A stretch of 64,000 nt of DNA from an uncultured Thermogutta sp. (GTDB lineage: Bacteria; Planctomycetota; Planctomycetia; Pirellulales; Thermoguttaceae). A program made the position numbers and the translations under genes. Of the stretch, positions 17,346 to 26,744 are shown in pieces. Every line of letters starts with the position of its first letter. Within the stretch, counting starts at the first letter, position 1. The DNA lies in the NCBI GenBank assembly GCA_937128505.1, contig CAKZMM010000110.1:1-64000 (forward strand), in the 5' to 3' direction. The notes under the pieces were generated by a model. The model was not told the DNA's origin. It did no database searches and was given only the letters and a program-made list of their open reading frames with translations.

Positions 17346-19206
17346 CGTAAAAACCTCCGAGATCCACCTCGGACTATCGATACGAGCCAAACGGCTCGGG
17401 CCTTGGCAGATCGATGCCGGGCTTGGAATCCAAATCGGGACTGGATTGTATTCTTTGATGTGGGCTTCACCCATTGCGGGATTTATCAATCATCAGCCGC
17501 TGGCGAAAGGTGGATTTCCTTTTCGCCAATATCTCGCGGCGACTGAAACGACCGATTTTGAAGCTCAAAAGGGTAAGGCAAAAAATCTTGTAATTTCTTT
17601 TACTCATGTTTTACTCAAATAACATACCTCACCGTTACTATAATTTGCATTTTAAAAAACATTTCTAACCGATGGTGTCCCGGAATCCGTCCGTCCGCGG
17701 CCGAACGCGGCAATGCATTCTTGACTGGGAACCGGCGATCCTTATTCGTAACGCGGGGTGCTGAGAGCGATGCGGCCCCTCGGCTACCGCCCCGGAGTGG
17801 TAACCCAATTAAAATAAATCCAGTATGGTCGTAAACATAGTAATGACCGATAGCGAAAAGCCTCCAGGTAAAGCGGATGAAGGGCTACGGCTTGTTGCTT
17901 TGTGTTTCGTTTAAGATTGGCGGTAACAGCAAAATCGACTGTAGCGAAGCGTACGAAAATGAAACCCAAAAACATGATGCGAGGTAAACGAGGGATTTTA
18001 TGATCACCATATAGATGATAAATATAGCACATCTAGGCGCGGCTTAGTGTGAGTTCTCGAATTTCGGAGGACTTCCCCTAGGCATGGGTTCGAAAAATTT
18101 GGGAGTCGAATAAACATTAGGTAAAACGGATTAACTTAATTCGGAAGCTTCCCCTTGGGGGGTTTGGGGGTGGCTGCAGGAGACAAACGACGAGAAAGTC
18201 AGAGAAAGCCCCTAGAAACAAATTGGAGCCGATGACCGAAGATTGTGGTAATCGGTCATAATCGGGAGTCTCTGGCCGGGGAAGTAAAATACCGTCCGCA
18301 GGAACTGCTACCAAAGGATTGTGCAGCATTTTGCCGGTGGTAGTTGACAAAATCGCGCGGACACTGGAGCCGCCGAATGAGAGCAGCTCACAATTTACGC
18401 AATGCGAGGCAGGAATTCTAAACCTCGAAATCTCTGAGCCTTGAAAACTGTTGGACTCCGAGATTTTTCGAAAATGATCGATCACCTCTCAGGGCGTCAT
18501 TTCAGCCGAATCCGTCGGGAAGCCCGACCCAAGAATCGCCCCTCGTAAGGTTTACCCGTGCAAGAGGGCCGAAAAGCTTGTCTAGTGAGTCGCAAGGCTT
18601 GATCACAGGTCGGTTCTTGCGAATTGAGTCGAAATATCAACCGTTCTGATAAGGTAGTTCGTCACCTTGATCTTTGTGTAAGATAACGTAACCGCGGCGT
18701 CAGCCCGACGAGAATAAAAAGCCCGACGATAAAAATAAAAAGAAGAGAAACTCAGCCGTTGGTTCGACGCATGAGTCCCCGGGCGGCCTTTGCGGGCAGA
18801 AGTACTTCGGCACGGTACGAGAACACAAAAAGGCACACCAACAACTTGGCAAACACGGGTAGACACAAAAACTTGGCGCGCACGAGTAATCTACACAAAA
18901 GAGGTGACTGGTTCGAACACTTTAAGAGTTGAGACCATTCGCCAACCCGGAAAGCATGCTTAGTGAACGTTTCATTTGCGGTGTGATTCTATTCGGCCCC
19001 TAGATGATTGGGGACTAACTTTCTCCAAATCTTTAAATCTCTTAATCTTGGGAAAGCTTCGTGGGTAAGCTCCGGCATCATTCCTCGACGATATCCGATG
19101 TAACTTCAAAGGGACGTGTGCAGCACGACTAGGAACCCCACCGTTGAGGCTTAAGTTAAGGCTTTAGATCGATTGCTCACAACTCCGTATTGATAGGCCG
19201 TATCGA
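17346..19206. other. Long gap before ffh
   Basis: About 1.86 kb with no protein I can support. It contains one spaced duplication (18843-18888) and scattered A/T-rich stretches. I looked for an SRP RNA upstream of ffh and did not find its conserved GGAAGGAAGCAG core. This is the largest empty interval in the window. Confidence 0.5.
18843..18888. repeat. 19-bp direct repeat, period 27
   Basis: AACTTGGCAAACACGGGTA (18843-18861) and AACTTGGCGCGCACGAGTA (18870-18888), each flanked by ACACAAA. Confidence 0.75.
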
Positions 19207-20688
19207 ATGTTTGAAGCACTGCAAGAGGCACTAGGAAATGCGATTAGGACACTGGCTGGCCGCGGCCGGCTCACCGAGGCCAACATGCGGCAGGGTCTGC
19301 AGATGGTCCAGCAGGCTCTATTGGAAGCCGACGTGAGTCTTCCGGTTGTAAAGGAGTTCGTTAGCCGCGTCGGTGAGGAGGCGTTAGGCGAGAAGGTCCT
19401 TAAATCTTTAAACCCCACGCAACAGCTTGTGGGGATCGTGTACCAGGAGCTGGTACGGCTCATGGGCCCGGTGGACCACACGCTGCATCTTCGCCCGGGC
19501 TGTGGTGTGTTGATGCTCTGCGGATTGCAGGGGTCTGGCAAAACCACGACGTGTGCCAAGCTGGGACGGCTGCTTGTGGAGCGGGGACGTAAGCCGCTGC
19601 TGGTAGCCGCAGACCTCCAGCGACCGGCCGCCATCGACCAATTGGAGCTCCTCGGCCAAAAGGTGGGAATTCCGGTTTTCGCAAAACGAGACACGCAGAA
19701 CCCCATCATCGTTTGCCGCGAAGCCGTCGAGTATGCCCGCCGAAACGGCTACGATGCTGTCGTGCTCGATACCGCCGGTCGTCTGCACGTCGATGAGGAG
19801 CTCATGCGGCAGCTAAGCCAAATCGATGCGCAGATCGGTCCGGATGAAGTTCTTTTCGTTGTCGACGCCATGACCGGTCAAGATGCCGTCAACAGTGCCA
19901 AGGCCTTCAACGAGGCTTTGGAATTAGACGGCGTCATCTTGACCAAATTGGACGGCGACGCGCGCGGCGGGGCGGCGCTATCGGTCAAAGCAGTCACGGG
20001 GGTTCCCATAAAGTTCATCGGTACCGGCGAGGGAGTGGACGCTTTAGAGGAGTTTCACCCGGATCGAATGGCCAGCCGTATCCTCGGCATGGGGGATGTG
20101 CTCACGCTGGTCGAACAAGCGCGGCGCCGTCTGGACGAGGAAGAGATGCGAAAACAGCAGGAGGCGCTCCTCAAAGGGCGATTTACCCTCCAGAATTTCC
20201 GTGATCTTTTGAGTCAGACGCAGCGACTTGGATCGCTGACCAAGCTGATGGGATTAATTCCCGGTATGGGCTCGTTCGCTCAAATGATCGGTGACGCGGA
20301 CGCAGACGAGCAAATGCGTCGTGTGCGCGGAATGATCGACTCGATGACCCCGGAGGAAAGGGCAAACCCTCGGATCATTGACCAGAGTCGACGCCGACGA
20401 ATTGCAGTCGGAGCCGGCGTGGAACCGCACCAGGTTAGCGAACTAATTAAGCAATTCGAAGGAATTGCCGATCTCATGCGGCGGATGAGTGAAATGGGAT
20501 TCCGCGGCCGGCTTCAGGCTTTTCAACAGCTCAGCCAAATGTTTGCGCGAAACCCCGATGCGGTCATCGTCAAACAAAAGAAAGGCACCGGCAAACGACT
20601 TACCCCGGAGGAACGGGCCCGACTTCGCAAACAACGCGAGCGCGAGGAGCGCCGTCGGCGGCGGGAAGAAAAAGGGAAAAAGCGCTAA
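19207..20688 (+). CDS. ffh: Signal recognition particle protein Ffh
   Basis: It binds signal sequences of nascent membrane proteins and, with SRP RNA and FtsY, targets ribosomes to the membrane. The N domain has ALLEADV. The G domain carries [10 protein letters not shown] (about 105-114), DTAGRLH and [10 protein letters not shown]. The methionine-rich M domain runs from about 325 to 450 (LMGLIPGMG, the [13 protein letters not shown]-binding motif). The final 35 residues are an exceptionally basic tail of K, R and E, longer than in many homologs. Length is 493 residues. The ATG at 19207 lacks a strong ribosome site but fits the usual MFEAL start. Confidence 0.97.
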   Translation: MFEALQEALGNAIRTLAGRGRLTEANMRQGLQMVQQALLEADVSLPVVKEFVSRVGEEALGEKVLKSLNPTQQLVGIVYQELVRLMGPVDHTLHLRPGCGVLMLCGLQGSGKTTTCAKLGRLLVERGRKPLLVAADLQRPAAIDQLELLGQKVGIPVFAKRDTQNPIIVCREAVEYARRNGYDAVVLDTAGRLHVDEELMRQLSQIDAQIGPDEVLFVVDAMTGQDAVNSAKAFNEALELDGVILTKLDGDARGGAALSVKAVTGVPIKFIGTGEGVDALEEFHPDRMASRILGMGDVLTLVEQARRRLDEEEMRKQQEALLKGRFTLQNFRDLLSQTQRLGSLTKLMGLIPGMGSFAQMIGDADADEQMRRVRGMIDSMTPEERANPRIIDQSRRRRIAVGAGVEPHQVSELIKQFEGIADLMRRMSEMGFRGRLQAFQQLSQMFARNPDAVIVKQKKGTGKRLTPEERARLRKQREREERRRRREEKGKKR

Positions 20689-20741
20689 GCTCCCAGCTGG
20701 CGAGAGTCAATATTCCATCAAATTCTCGCTTTTCTTCGTAG

Positions 20742-20787
20742 TTTCTTCCTAAACAAGCACTTTCTTCCTAAACAAGCACTGTTTAGG
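20742..20787. repeat. Perfect 19-bp tandem duplication with adjacent hairpin
   Basis: Identical units TTTCTTCCTAAACAAGCAC at 20742-20760 and 20761-20779. The second unit forms a 7-bp inverted repeat with what follows: CCTAAAC (20767-20773) pairs with GTTTAGG (20781-20787). No T-run follows, so I do not call a terminator for ffh. Confidence 0.93.
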
Positions 20788-21195
20788 AGAAGTGTCCATA
20801 CCCCCCGATACTGGATTTACGTTAGGTCTACATTCGCCCTACATTTTCCCCGTTTTTCTTCCACTCTTACCTCGTTTTCTATAAGGTGCTCTTTCCCACG
20901 TTTTTAGGGCAAAACCTGTTTCAACATTTTCGGATCTATTCTTAGTGACTCGAGGTTTGAAATTGCCCATCTGAGAGACCACGCCGCTTGAAAGGAAATT
21001 AACTTTATCGTTTCCATAACTAACGAAATGATCGTAGTGAAGCAATATTGTGCGTTTCAGCAACGGGGCCGCAGAGGGTCAGCATTTCCATTTCATACAA
21101 TGTTTACTGAGGATTGTCTTGGTCGAAGGTGATTTGAATACTTCTGGGGCACGATCGGAAAAGTTTTCGCCGGGTTCGCCCGTCCTATACCCCTA

Positions 21196-21227
21196 CATCC
21201 GATATGATGTTATGCATCCGATTTGAT
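21196..21227. repeat. 13-bp direct repeat, period 19
   Basis: CATCCGATATGAT (21196-21208) and CATCCGATTTGAT (21215-21227). Confidence 0.75.
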
Positions 21228-21739
21228 CTTACTGCATGCATTCAGGGACGGATTTACCCGAATTTGACATACCACGGGAGTTTTTGGCAGCTCCGGTGGG
21301 CTTGGCGAAACTAACGCGAGCTGTCAAGATTAGGTTTTTGCCCGAGAATTGGTCGAAAGTTATGGGATGATGAACCCAAACGGAGGTACTGACCTAGGCC
21401 CCGTCCCGACCGGCGTTTCGTCCGAATTGTAAATGGTTAAAGGTCACACTTTTATAGGGTGCGGGGAAAGGAACCGCAGGCGCACAGCTCCTGACCGTGG
21501 ATTCGATAAAACCTTGATACATTACCTTTTGAACGATTTTTCCTTGCTAGGATTTGTTACCGCCAACATTTCGAAAAAGCCGTTGCAATTCGAAAAGGCA
21601 TCTGCAATTAAAAGTGCTGGGTAGTACACAGGTTAGACGAACACTCGGGGGCCGGGCTTTATATACGGTACTCGGCGACAGTATCAAAAGATCACAGGTA
21701 AAAATGTTATGTTGTAAGTGAACTTTCGAGGAGTCGGTC

Positions 21740-22132
21740 GTGGCAGTTCGAATTCGAATGAAGAAATTGGGGCGAAGGCATCGGCCTTTCTACCGCATTT
21801 GTGCCATGGATGCTCACGCTCCGCGGGATGGTCGAGAAATTGAAGTTCTCGGCACTTATGACCCAATGGTCCGGGATCCAGATGCGAGAGTCGTCCTGAA
21901 ACTCGATCGGATCACCTATTGGTTGAGCGTCGGGGCTCAACCTACGGAAAAAGTACAAATACTGCTCAAAAAATACGGGCCCAATGGAACAAGGCTCGAG
22001 CAGCAGAAAGCAGCTTTAGAACGTTTGGCTCAGCAACGGGCTCGGCGGGCCAGCTTGGCGAAAGCAGCCGCAAGAGCTGCCCCCGCTTCAGAGGCGGACA
22101 ATCAGTCGACAGAGGAGAAACCGACTTACTGA
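21740..22132 (+). CDS. rpsP: 30S ribosomal protein S16
   Basis: A structural protein of the small ribosomal subunit. The opening MAVRIRMKKLGRRHRPFYRICAM and the following EVLGTYDP are diagnostic. The S16 core ends near residue 85 and is followed by a 45-residue tail rich in A, R, Q and E, making the protein 130 residues; such tails are common in planctomycetes. The GTG start has GAGGAG six bases upstream. It heads the reduced rpsP-trmD-rplS-yraN cluster. The gap of 376 bp to trmD and the absence of rimM suggest separate transcription. Confidence 0.97.
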   Translation: MAVRIRMKKLGRRHRPFYRICAMDAHAPRDGREIEVLGTYDPMVRDPDARVVLKLDRITYWLSVGAQPTEKVQILLKKYGPNGTRLEQQKAALERLAQQRARRASLAKAAARAAPASEADNQSTEEKPTY

Positions 22133-22508
22133 TAGAAACCCGCACGGCGGTACCGCCCTGAAGTGGTCTCCGATTTATGTAGCATCCAACTCGGGTCTGC
22201 TTGTTCGGGAATTACGCCGCGGAGTTAGCCCGAACAATCGTAGCTGGGCTCGTTGCTGCCGATCGCATCCCGGGTTCATTGCGGCGAGAATCCGGATGGC
22301 TTCTGGCCACGTGCGATTCGAGAAAGCGGTCGCCGAAAGAAAGTGGAGGATCATTTCCGGGAATATTACGGTAGAATTACCAGCAATCCGGTAGTCGAGG
22401 TTGCGTGAGAGGCTGCAGATTCAAAACGGCAGGCAAATCCTCAGAGGAACAATTTTGTGACTCAGGCCACGATGCAATCCTAGACCGAACGCGGGTAGAG
22501 TCCTCGGC
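22133..22508. other. Gap where kph/rimM would be expected
   Basis: In many bacteria rimM, often with a KH-domain gene, sits between rpsP and trmD. Here 376 bp hold only one open stretch of about 60 codons on the plus strand (about 22180-22370, including AAELARTIVAGLVAADRIPG). It has no good start and no match I know. Confidence 0.45.
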
Positions 22509-23306
22509 ATGCGGTTCGATGTGCTCACCCTTTTTCCCGAGATGTTTCGGGGTTATCTGGACGAAAGCGTTCTGAAACTGGCCATCGCCGCGGGTCTCGT
22601 GGAAGTTCATCTGCACAATATCCGCGATTGGGCCACGGATAAGCATCGAACGGTGGACGACAAGCCGTACGGCGGCGGTCCGGGGATGATCCTTCGCGTT
22701 GACCGGGTGGTTCCATGCGTGGAAGCCGTGCAGCAAATGGGCCCGCCGGGGCACCTGATAATGCTGACACCTCAAGGGCGGCGATTAACCCAAGAAATTG
22801 TTGAAGAGTTGGCTCGTTATCCCCGCTTAATTCTGCTTTGCGGCAGATACGAAGGATTCGATGAACGAATTCGACTGATGCTTCAGCCGGATGAAATCTC
22901 CATTGGCGATTACGTACTCAACGGCGGGGAAGTGGCGGCAATGGTCATCATCGACGCCGTGATCCGATTGGTGCCGGGAGTTTTGGGTGACCCCGAGTCG
23001 TCGCAGGAGGACTCCTTCACCGGGCCGGGAAGATTGTTAGAGTATGCCCAGTACACGCGGCCGCGGGAATTCCGCGGCTATCGGGTCCCCGAAGTGCTGT
23101 TGAGCGGGAATCATCAAGAGGTTGCCAGGTGGCGTTGGGCCAATCGGTTGGAGCGCACACGGCAACGGCGTCAGGATTTATTAACGCAACTTCAAACGGA
23201 GCGCGACCTGGGTTGTGGTGAGCGGAATTCGACGATCGATACTGACCTACCCGGTTCCGCCGATTCCGTAAAGTACAAGCCTTCCGAGGGAGACAAAAAT
23301 TCTTAG
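22509..23306 (+). CDS. trmD: tRNA (guanine-N1)-methyltransferase
   Basis: It methylates G37 at N1 in tRNAs with a G at position 36, using S-adenosylmethionine, which prevents frameshifting. SPOUT-family motifs are intact: FDVLTLFPEMF at the start, GGGPGMIL, LLCGRYEGFDERI and SIGDYVLNGGE, where the knot binds the cofactor. The helical C-terminal domain follows, with a tail of about 20 extra residues beyond the usual 245. The ATG gives the usual MRFDVLT opening although the upstream ribosome site is weak. Confidence 0.97.
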   Translation: MRFDVLTLFPEMFRGYLDESVLKLAIAAGLVEVHLHNIRDWATDKHRTVDDKPYGGGPGMILRVDRVVPCVEAVQQMGPPGHLIMLTPQGRRLTQEIVEELARYPRLILLCGRYEGFDERIRLMLQPDEISIGDYVLNGGEVAAMVIIDAVIRLVPGVLGDPESSQEDSFTGPGRLLEYAQYTRPREFRGYRVPEVLLSGNHQEVARWRWANRLERTRQRRQDLLTQLQTERDLGCGERNSTIDTDLPGSADSVKYKPSEGDKNS

Positions 23307-23425
23307 TCCGCAACAGCCGACTTCAACAACAGGTCGCGTTGGCAATTCAGGAAGCTCGGTCGGCGGCAAGATTCTTCCGGCTTGGCTCAATCAGAGGTGC
23401 GAAAGAATCGAATTGAGGTCTTACC

Positions 23426-23875
23426 ATGAGTGAGCAGTTGATAAGAAAGGTAGAAGAAAGATTTTTGAAAGCAGAGCCCCCATGTTTTGAAATTGGCGAC
23501 ACAGTAGAGGTTCACTGCCGAATTGTCGAGGGGGATAAGGAACGGATCCAAGTCTTTAGCGGAATGGTGATTGCCCGAAGCGGCTCCGGAACTCGCGAGA
23601 TGTTCACCGTTCGTCGCATTGTTCAGGGGGAAGGAGTCGAGCGAAAATTCCCGCTTCACTCGCCGATGATTGCCAAGATTGTGGTACGTCGGTCCGCGGT
23701 GGTGCGCCGAGCCAAACTTTACTTCCTGCGTGAGCGCGTTGGAAAGGGAGTACGTCTGCGTGAGCGAAGGCGCACCGAGGCTATCGCCCAGGAAGAAGCA
23801 AAGCCGAAAAAGACGCGAGGCCGGAAAAAGCGCCGTCAGGCCGAGGCCGCAGCCTCTACACAGAATAGCGAATAG
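23426..23875 (+). CDS. rplS: 50S ribosomal protein L19
   Basis: A structural protein at the subunit interface. FEIGDTVEVHCRIVEGDKERIQVFSG is the L19 core, followed by FPLHSPMIAKIVV and RRAKLYFLRER. The last 35 residues form a K/R- and A-rich extension (KKTRGRKKRRQAEA) absent from short L19 proteins. GAGG lies eight bases before the ATG. It follows trmD by 119 bp, the usual order. Confidence 0.97.
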   Translation: MSEQLIRKVEERFLKAEPPCFEIGDTVEVHCRIVEGDKERIQVFSGMVIARSGSGTREMFTVRRIVQGEGVERKFPLHSPMIAKIVVRRSAVVRRAKLYFLRERVGKGVRLRERRRTEAIAQEEAKPKKTRGRKKRRQAEAAASTQNSE

Positions 23876-24211
23876 ACCGACACTCCCCGCGGATGCGAGC
23901 ATCCCTCGGATATTCATCAAGTTGAATCCGCGGCTTCGCGGCTATTGAAAGTGATCCCGGTGGTTTCGCGATCATCCAAAAGAGTTCAAGTTTAGCGCGC
24001 ATGTACCCGGTTTGACGGAGCGAGGTGGTCGGAGTGTTTCATCTTGGCCGTAGGAGCATTCGTTTCGCCCATCATCGGCCGCTTAGATTCCGGACCGACA
24101 GTTCCCGGTACCTTTGGCAACTTTTTCGTCAGGCGGGGTGCAGCGTGCCGGCGTTGATCGGATATCTTGCAACCCTGGACGAAAAGCCCGGTAGCGTTCT
24201 AGGTTTGTCCC
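23876..24211. other. Gap where rnhB would be expected
   Basis: About 340 bp between rplS and yraN. A 70-codon GTG frame at 24025-24237 overlaps the yraN start. It has a passable upstream GAGG but no recognisable protein, so I do not annotate it. A short GC hairpin CCGCGGCTTCGCGG lies near 23927-23940. Confidence 0.4.
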
Positions 24212-24631
24212 GTGAATTCTTCAGCCGGTTGGGATAAATGGTTACGGCCGCTACGAAGACTCATGGCGAATTTATGGCCGGGCACGCTTGGGCTTAGAGG
24301 AGAGTTTCTGGCGGCCAACTACCTTCGTCAAAAAGGGCATCTGCTTCTGGCTCAGAGGTTTCGCACGGTGCATGGCGAAATCGACCTGATCAGTTTGGAC
24401 GGAGATGTCGTCGTCTTTTCAGAAGTGAAAACTCGGTCCGATACGGACATCCTCCGGAGTTTGGAGCGGATCGATCCCGCCAAGCAAAAAAGGATGATCG
24501 GTTCAGCGCGCTGGTTTCTACGACGATCGCGGATGGAGGATCGCTCTTTCAGATTCGATGTGATCGTCGTGATCCAACCAAAGCAGGGAGATCCGCAAAT
24601 TGTGCACTTCCCGTATGCCTTCTCCGAGTAG
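24212..24631 (+). CDS. YraN/UPF0102 family endonuclease-like protein
   Basis: Role unproven in the family; the fold is that of Holliday-junction resolvase/restriction-type nucleases. The signature is clear: GLRGEFLAANYL, then HGEIDLISLDGDVVVFSEVKTR, which supplies the E, D and ExK metal-site residues. Length is 139 residues, near the family norm of about 120. The start is uncertain: GTG 24212 gives 17 residues before ATG 24263 (MANLWPG), and either fits. Its place after rplS matches the common rplS-rnhB-yraN order with rnhB missing. Confidence 0.9.
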   Translation: MNSSAGWDKWLRPLRRLMANLWPGTLGLRGEFLAANYLRQKGHLLLAQRFRTVHGEIDLISLDGDVVVFSEVKTRSDTDILRSLERIDPAKQKRMIGSARWFLRRSRMEDRSFRFDVIVVIQPKQGDPQIVHFPYAFSE

Positions 24632-24822
24632 AAAGAACTGTCTGGGGTATAATTTTTGTTGCTGCGGTTTCCTTAGCTCTTTTTAGGGGGAAGCGGCCTG
24701 GGTCGTCTAACCATCCGCCCAGGCGTGAATCATCCCAAACCGAATTGGGTTGTGCAGTAGCGACTACCGTCCTGAAATCCGCAAAACGGAGGTGAAAAGG
24801 CAGGCTGCGAACACCACGCAAA

Positions 24823-26151
24823 CTAACGCGGGTTTGCGGCCATTCGCGTATCTGAGCCCGTGGTCGACCCTCCGTCTAAGGGAAGCCACTGAAGAAGCCA
24901 AATCGCGCGGCCGGAAGCAGGTACCCGATCACCCTCTGGGCCGACCAAAGCATTGACCACGGCGGAAAAAGGTACCGATTGCACGGCCGGTTGAGCCAGG
25001 ATTGGGCCCGCTTGATCTCGGAGCACGATCCCCGCGGAAGTCCCGCTACAGCGCCCGGTGATCCGAACACCAAATCGATCCCACGAGAATCCGACGGCCA
25101 ACTGAGTAAAAGACACCACTTGCTCGGGCGAAAGCCTCAGCGGTACTGCCGGCATCGCCATTTGGCGGCTCAACTCGTAGATCAATGAGGCACTGCATCT
25201 CCCGGGACCGACTTCCAGGTAGCCCCGCGCTTCAGTAACCTGCCCCGCTTCAAATCGGGCCATCTCCAGGTGAACGATGGCATGCCCCTCCAGACGGTGG
25301 CCGAGAAATTGGGAGGAAATCCCGGAAAGAGGAACCTCGGTCCATCTACCGGCCAGTTGCCCAGTGGGTCCGTCAGCACCGGTGTGCACCCAAATGAAGC
25401 CTTGAAAGGTGCTAGCCGCGCCCAGTTCGGCAAATGCCGGGACTGCTTTCGCCAGGACTCTGCACGGCAACTGGGCACTGCCGGTGTGGATCCCGTAGGC
25501 AAGCGAACTACCTTCTTCCTCCTCATGACGCACCAATCGAATGTGGACCGGTTGACTACCCTCCGATTGAGCCAATTGGAAATGAAAGTCAGCCTGGGTC
25601 ACCGGCCCCAGCTTTTGGATCGTTCCTTTCACCTTTGGAACGGCAAACTCGTAGGGGGAAGCAATCGTGGCCTTGCCAACGGTCACATCGATCCGCCGCA
25701 CACCGCCATGCGATACCCCGCGAAGCCCGCGAGAAGCTAGCTCTCGCCAATTGGGCAAGTGCGCTAAATCGATTTTCGCGTCGACAAGGTGGACGGAAAC
25801 GGATTTCTCGCCTTGCAACCTGCCGCCAGTTCGAGAAGACAGTGGGGCTATTTGCTTTGGATCGTCAAATCGGATTTGAACGTGCGAGGATTGGAGGAGA
25901 ATGGCCCCTCGATCCGGATCTTGGAGGTTTACTTCCCGAAAACAAATCACTCCCGGGCGAGGAAACTCCAAGCCACCGATTTGGAATCGGACTGCAAGCC
26001 GATCGCCCAACCATTCTGCCCACTGGTCGCGGTAATACAAAGTGCGAGCCCACCATCCGGTAACGAGAATCGTAACAGCAGGAAAAACGCCGAGTAGCCA
26101 AAATGCGGCCGCCCAAAGAACGCGTTTCAACCCGAATCTTCGGAAGAACAT
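24823..26151 (-). CDS. AsmA-like membrane-anchored hypothetical protein
   Basis: I do not recognise a named family with certainty. One N-terminal membrane helix (about residues 10-33) precedes about 400 residues of beta-rich sequence with no Cys cluster or catalytic motif. The stretch YRDQWAEWLGDRLAVRFQIGGLEFPRPGVICFREVNLQDP resembles the start of AsmA/DUF748-type repeats found in envelope lipid-transport proteins. The middle and C-terminus (YLEVGPGRCSASLIYELS and so on) are compatible with that fold. The ATG at 26151 follows AGGG closely. It is separated from aroC by a 593-bp gap with a 22-bp repeat array. Confidence 0.72.
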   Translation of the reverse strand: MFFRRFGLKRVLWAAAFWLLGVFPAVTILVTGWWARTLYYRDQWAEWLGDRLAVRFQIGGLEFPRPGVICFREVNLQDPDRGAILLQSSHVQIRFDDPKQIAPLSSRTGGRLQGEKSVSVHLVDAKIDLAHLPNWRELASRGLRGVSHGGVRRIDVTVGKATIASPYEFAVPKVKGTIQKLGPVTQADFHFQLAQSEGSQPVHIRLVRHEEEEGSSLAYGIHTGSAQLPCRVLAKAVPAFAELGAASTFQGFIWVHTGADGPTGQLAGRWTEVPLSGISSQFLGHRLEGHAIVHLEMARFEAGQVTEARGYLEVGPGRCSASLIYELSRQMAMPAVPLRLSPEQVVSFTQLAVGFSWDRFGVRITGRCSGTSAGIVLRDQAGPILAQPAVQSVPFSAVVNALVGPEGDRVPASGRAIWLLQWLPLDGGSTTGSDTRMAANPR

Positions 26152-26744
26152 CCCTGTTCGCTATCCTGCGGGGACGGTGATCGACTTACTTCACGATTTG
26201 ACATTCCGACGATTGAGGCCCCCTTGGCCCCGCAAGTTTTTGCCGAGGAGGAACTTTTTTATCCCGAGCTGGAGTTCCGAGTGGCTGGCCAAATACAAAA
26301 GATTACATCCAACCAATTGATGGGTCATCAGAATCGTTTTTATGTCTCTTATTCTTCCTAGCTTTTCTATCCTTCCCAAATCTTCCATTCCTGCTTCCAG
26401 AATCTTTTCACGAATTGTGTATTTTTACGTTACATATAGTTCCAGATACTTCTTGTTTCCGCTTCCCCAATCGTTTACTTCTGCTTCCCGAATCGTGAAT
26501 TGCCACCTCCCAAATCGTCCGTCGTCGTCACCTACTTTTCCCGCAGCGGGGATGATCCTCGGCATAGGTCGATGGAACTGCCCCTGAAGAAATGAAAAGA
26601 ATTGGAGGATCCACTCGAAGCCCAAATCATGGAAAAGATGTTCGGAGATTTTTCAACCAGCGATATTGAGGCTGTCAAGGTCTCGGAAACGAACGTCTGT
26701 GAAAACGGGTGGTGTGCGAGGATCCTCCCAGGCCCCTCCCGCTT
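26152..26744. other. Gap holding a 22-bp-period repeat array
   Basis: Between the divergently read neighbours' control regions: upstream of the AsmA-like gene and downstream of aroC. The array is listed separately. The rest shows no gene. Confidence 0.5.
26371..26518. repeat. Array of about five 14-bp units spaced at 22 bp
   Basis: Units near CTTCCCRAATCGT start at 26371, 26393, 26461, 26483 and 26505. Neighbouring units are exactly 22 bp apart, and a decayed one lies near 26439. The consensus is GCTTCCCNAATCGT on the plus strand. The strand is strongly pyrimidine-rich. The spacing equals about two helical turns, as in iterons or cooperative binding sites. It is not a CRISPR array. Confidence 0.7.

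Larger units (their letters stand above)
20689..21739. other. Gap between ffh and rpsP
   Basis: About 1.05 kb. It holds the perfect duplication at 20742-20779, a hairpin beside it, and the 19-bp-period repeat at 21196-21227. No gene is supported. Confidence 0.5.

Noticed and set aside
17346-19206. SRP RNA gene beside ffh
   Set aside because: The conserved GGAAGGAAGCAG-type core is absent on both strands.
24025-24237. 70-codon GTG frame between rplS and yraN
   Set aside because: Overlaps the yraN start and shows no RNase HII motif or other recognisable feature.
26371-26518. CRISPR array
   Set aside because: The 22-bp period leaves only about 8 bp between cores; there are no unique spacers and no cas genes.
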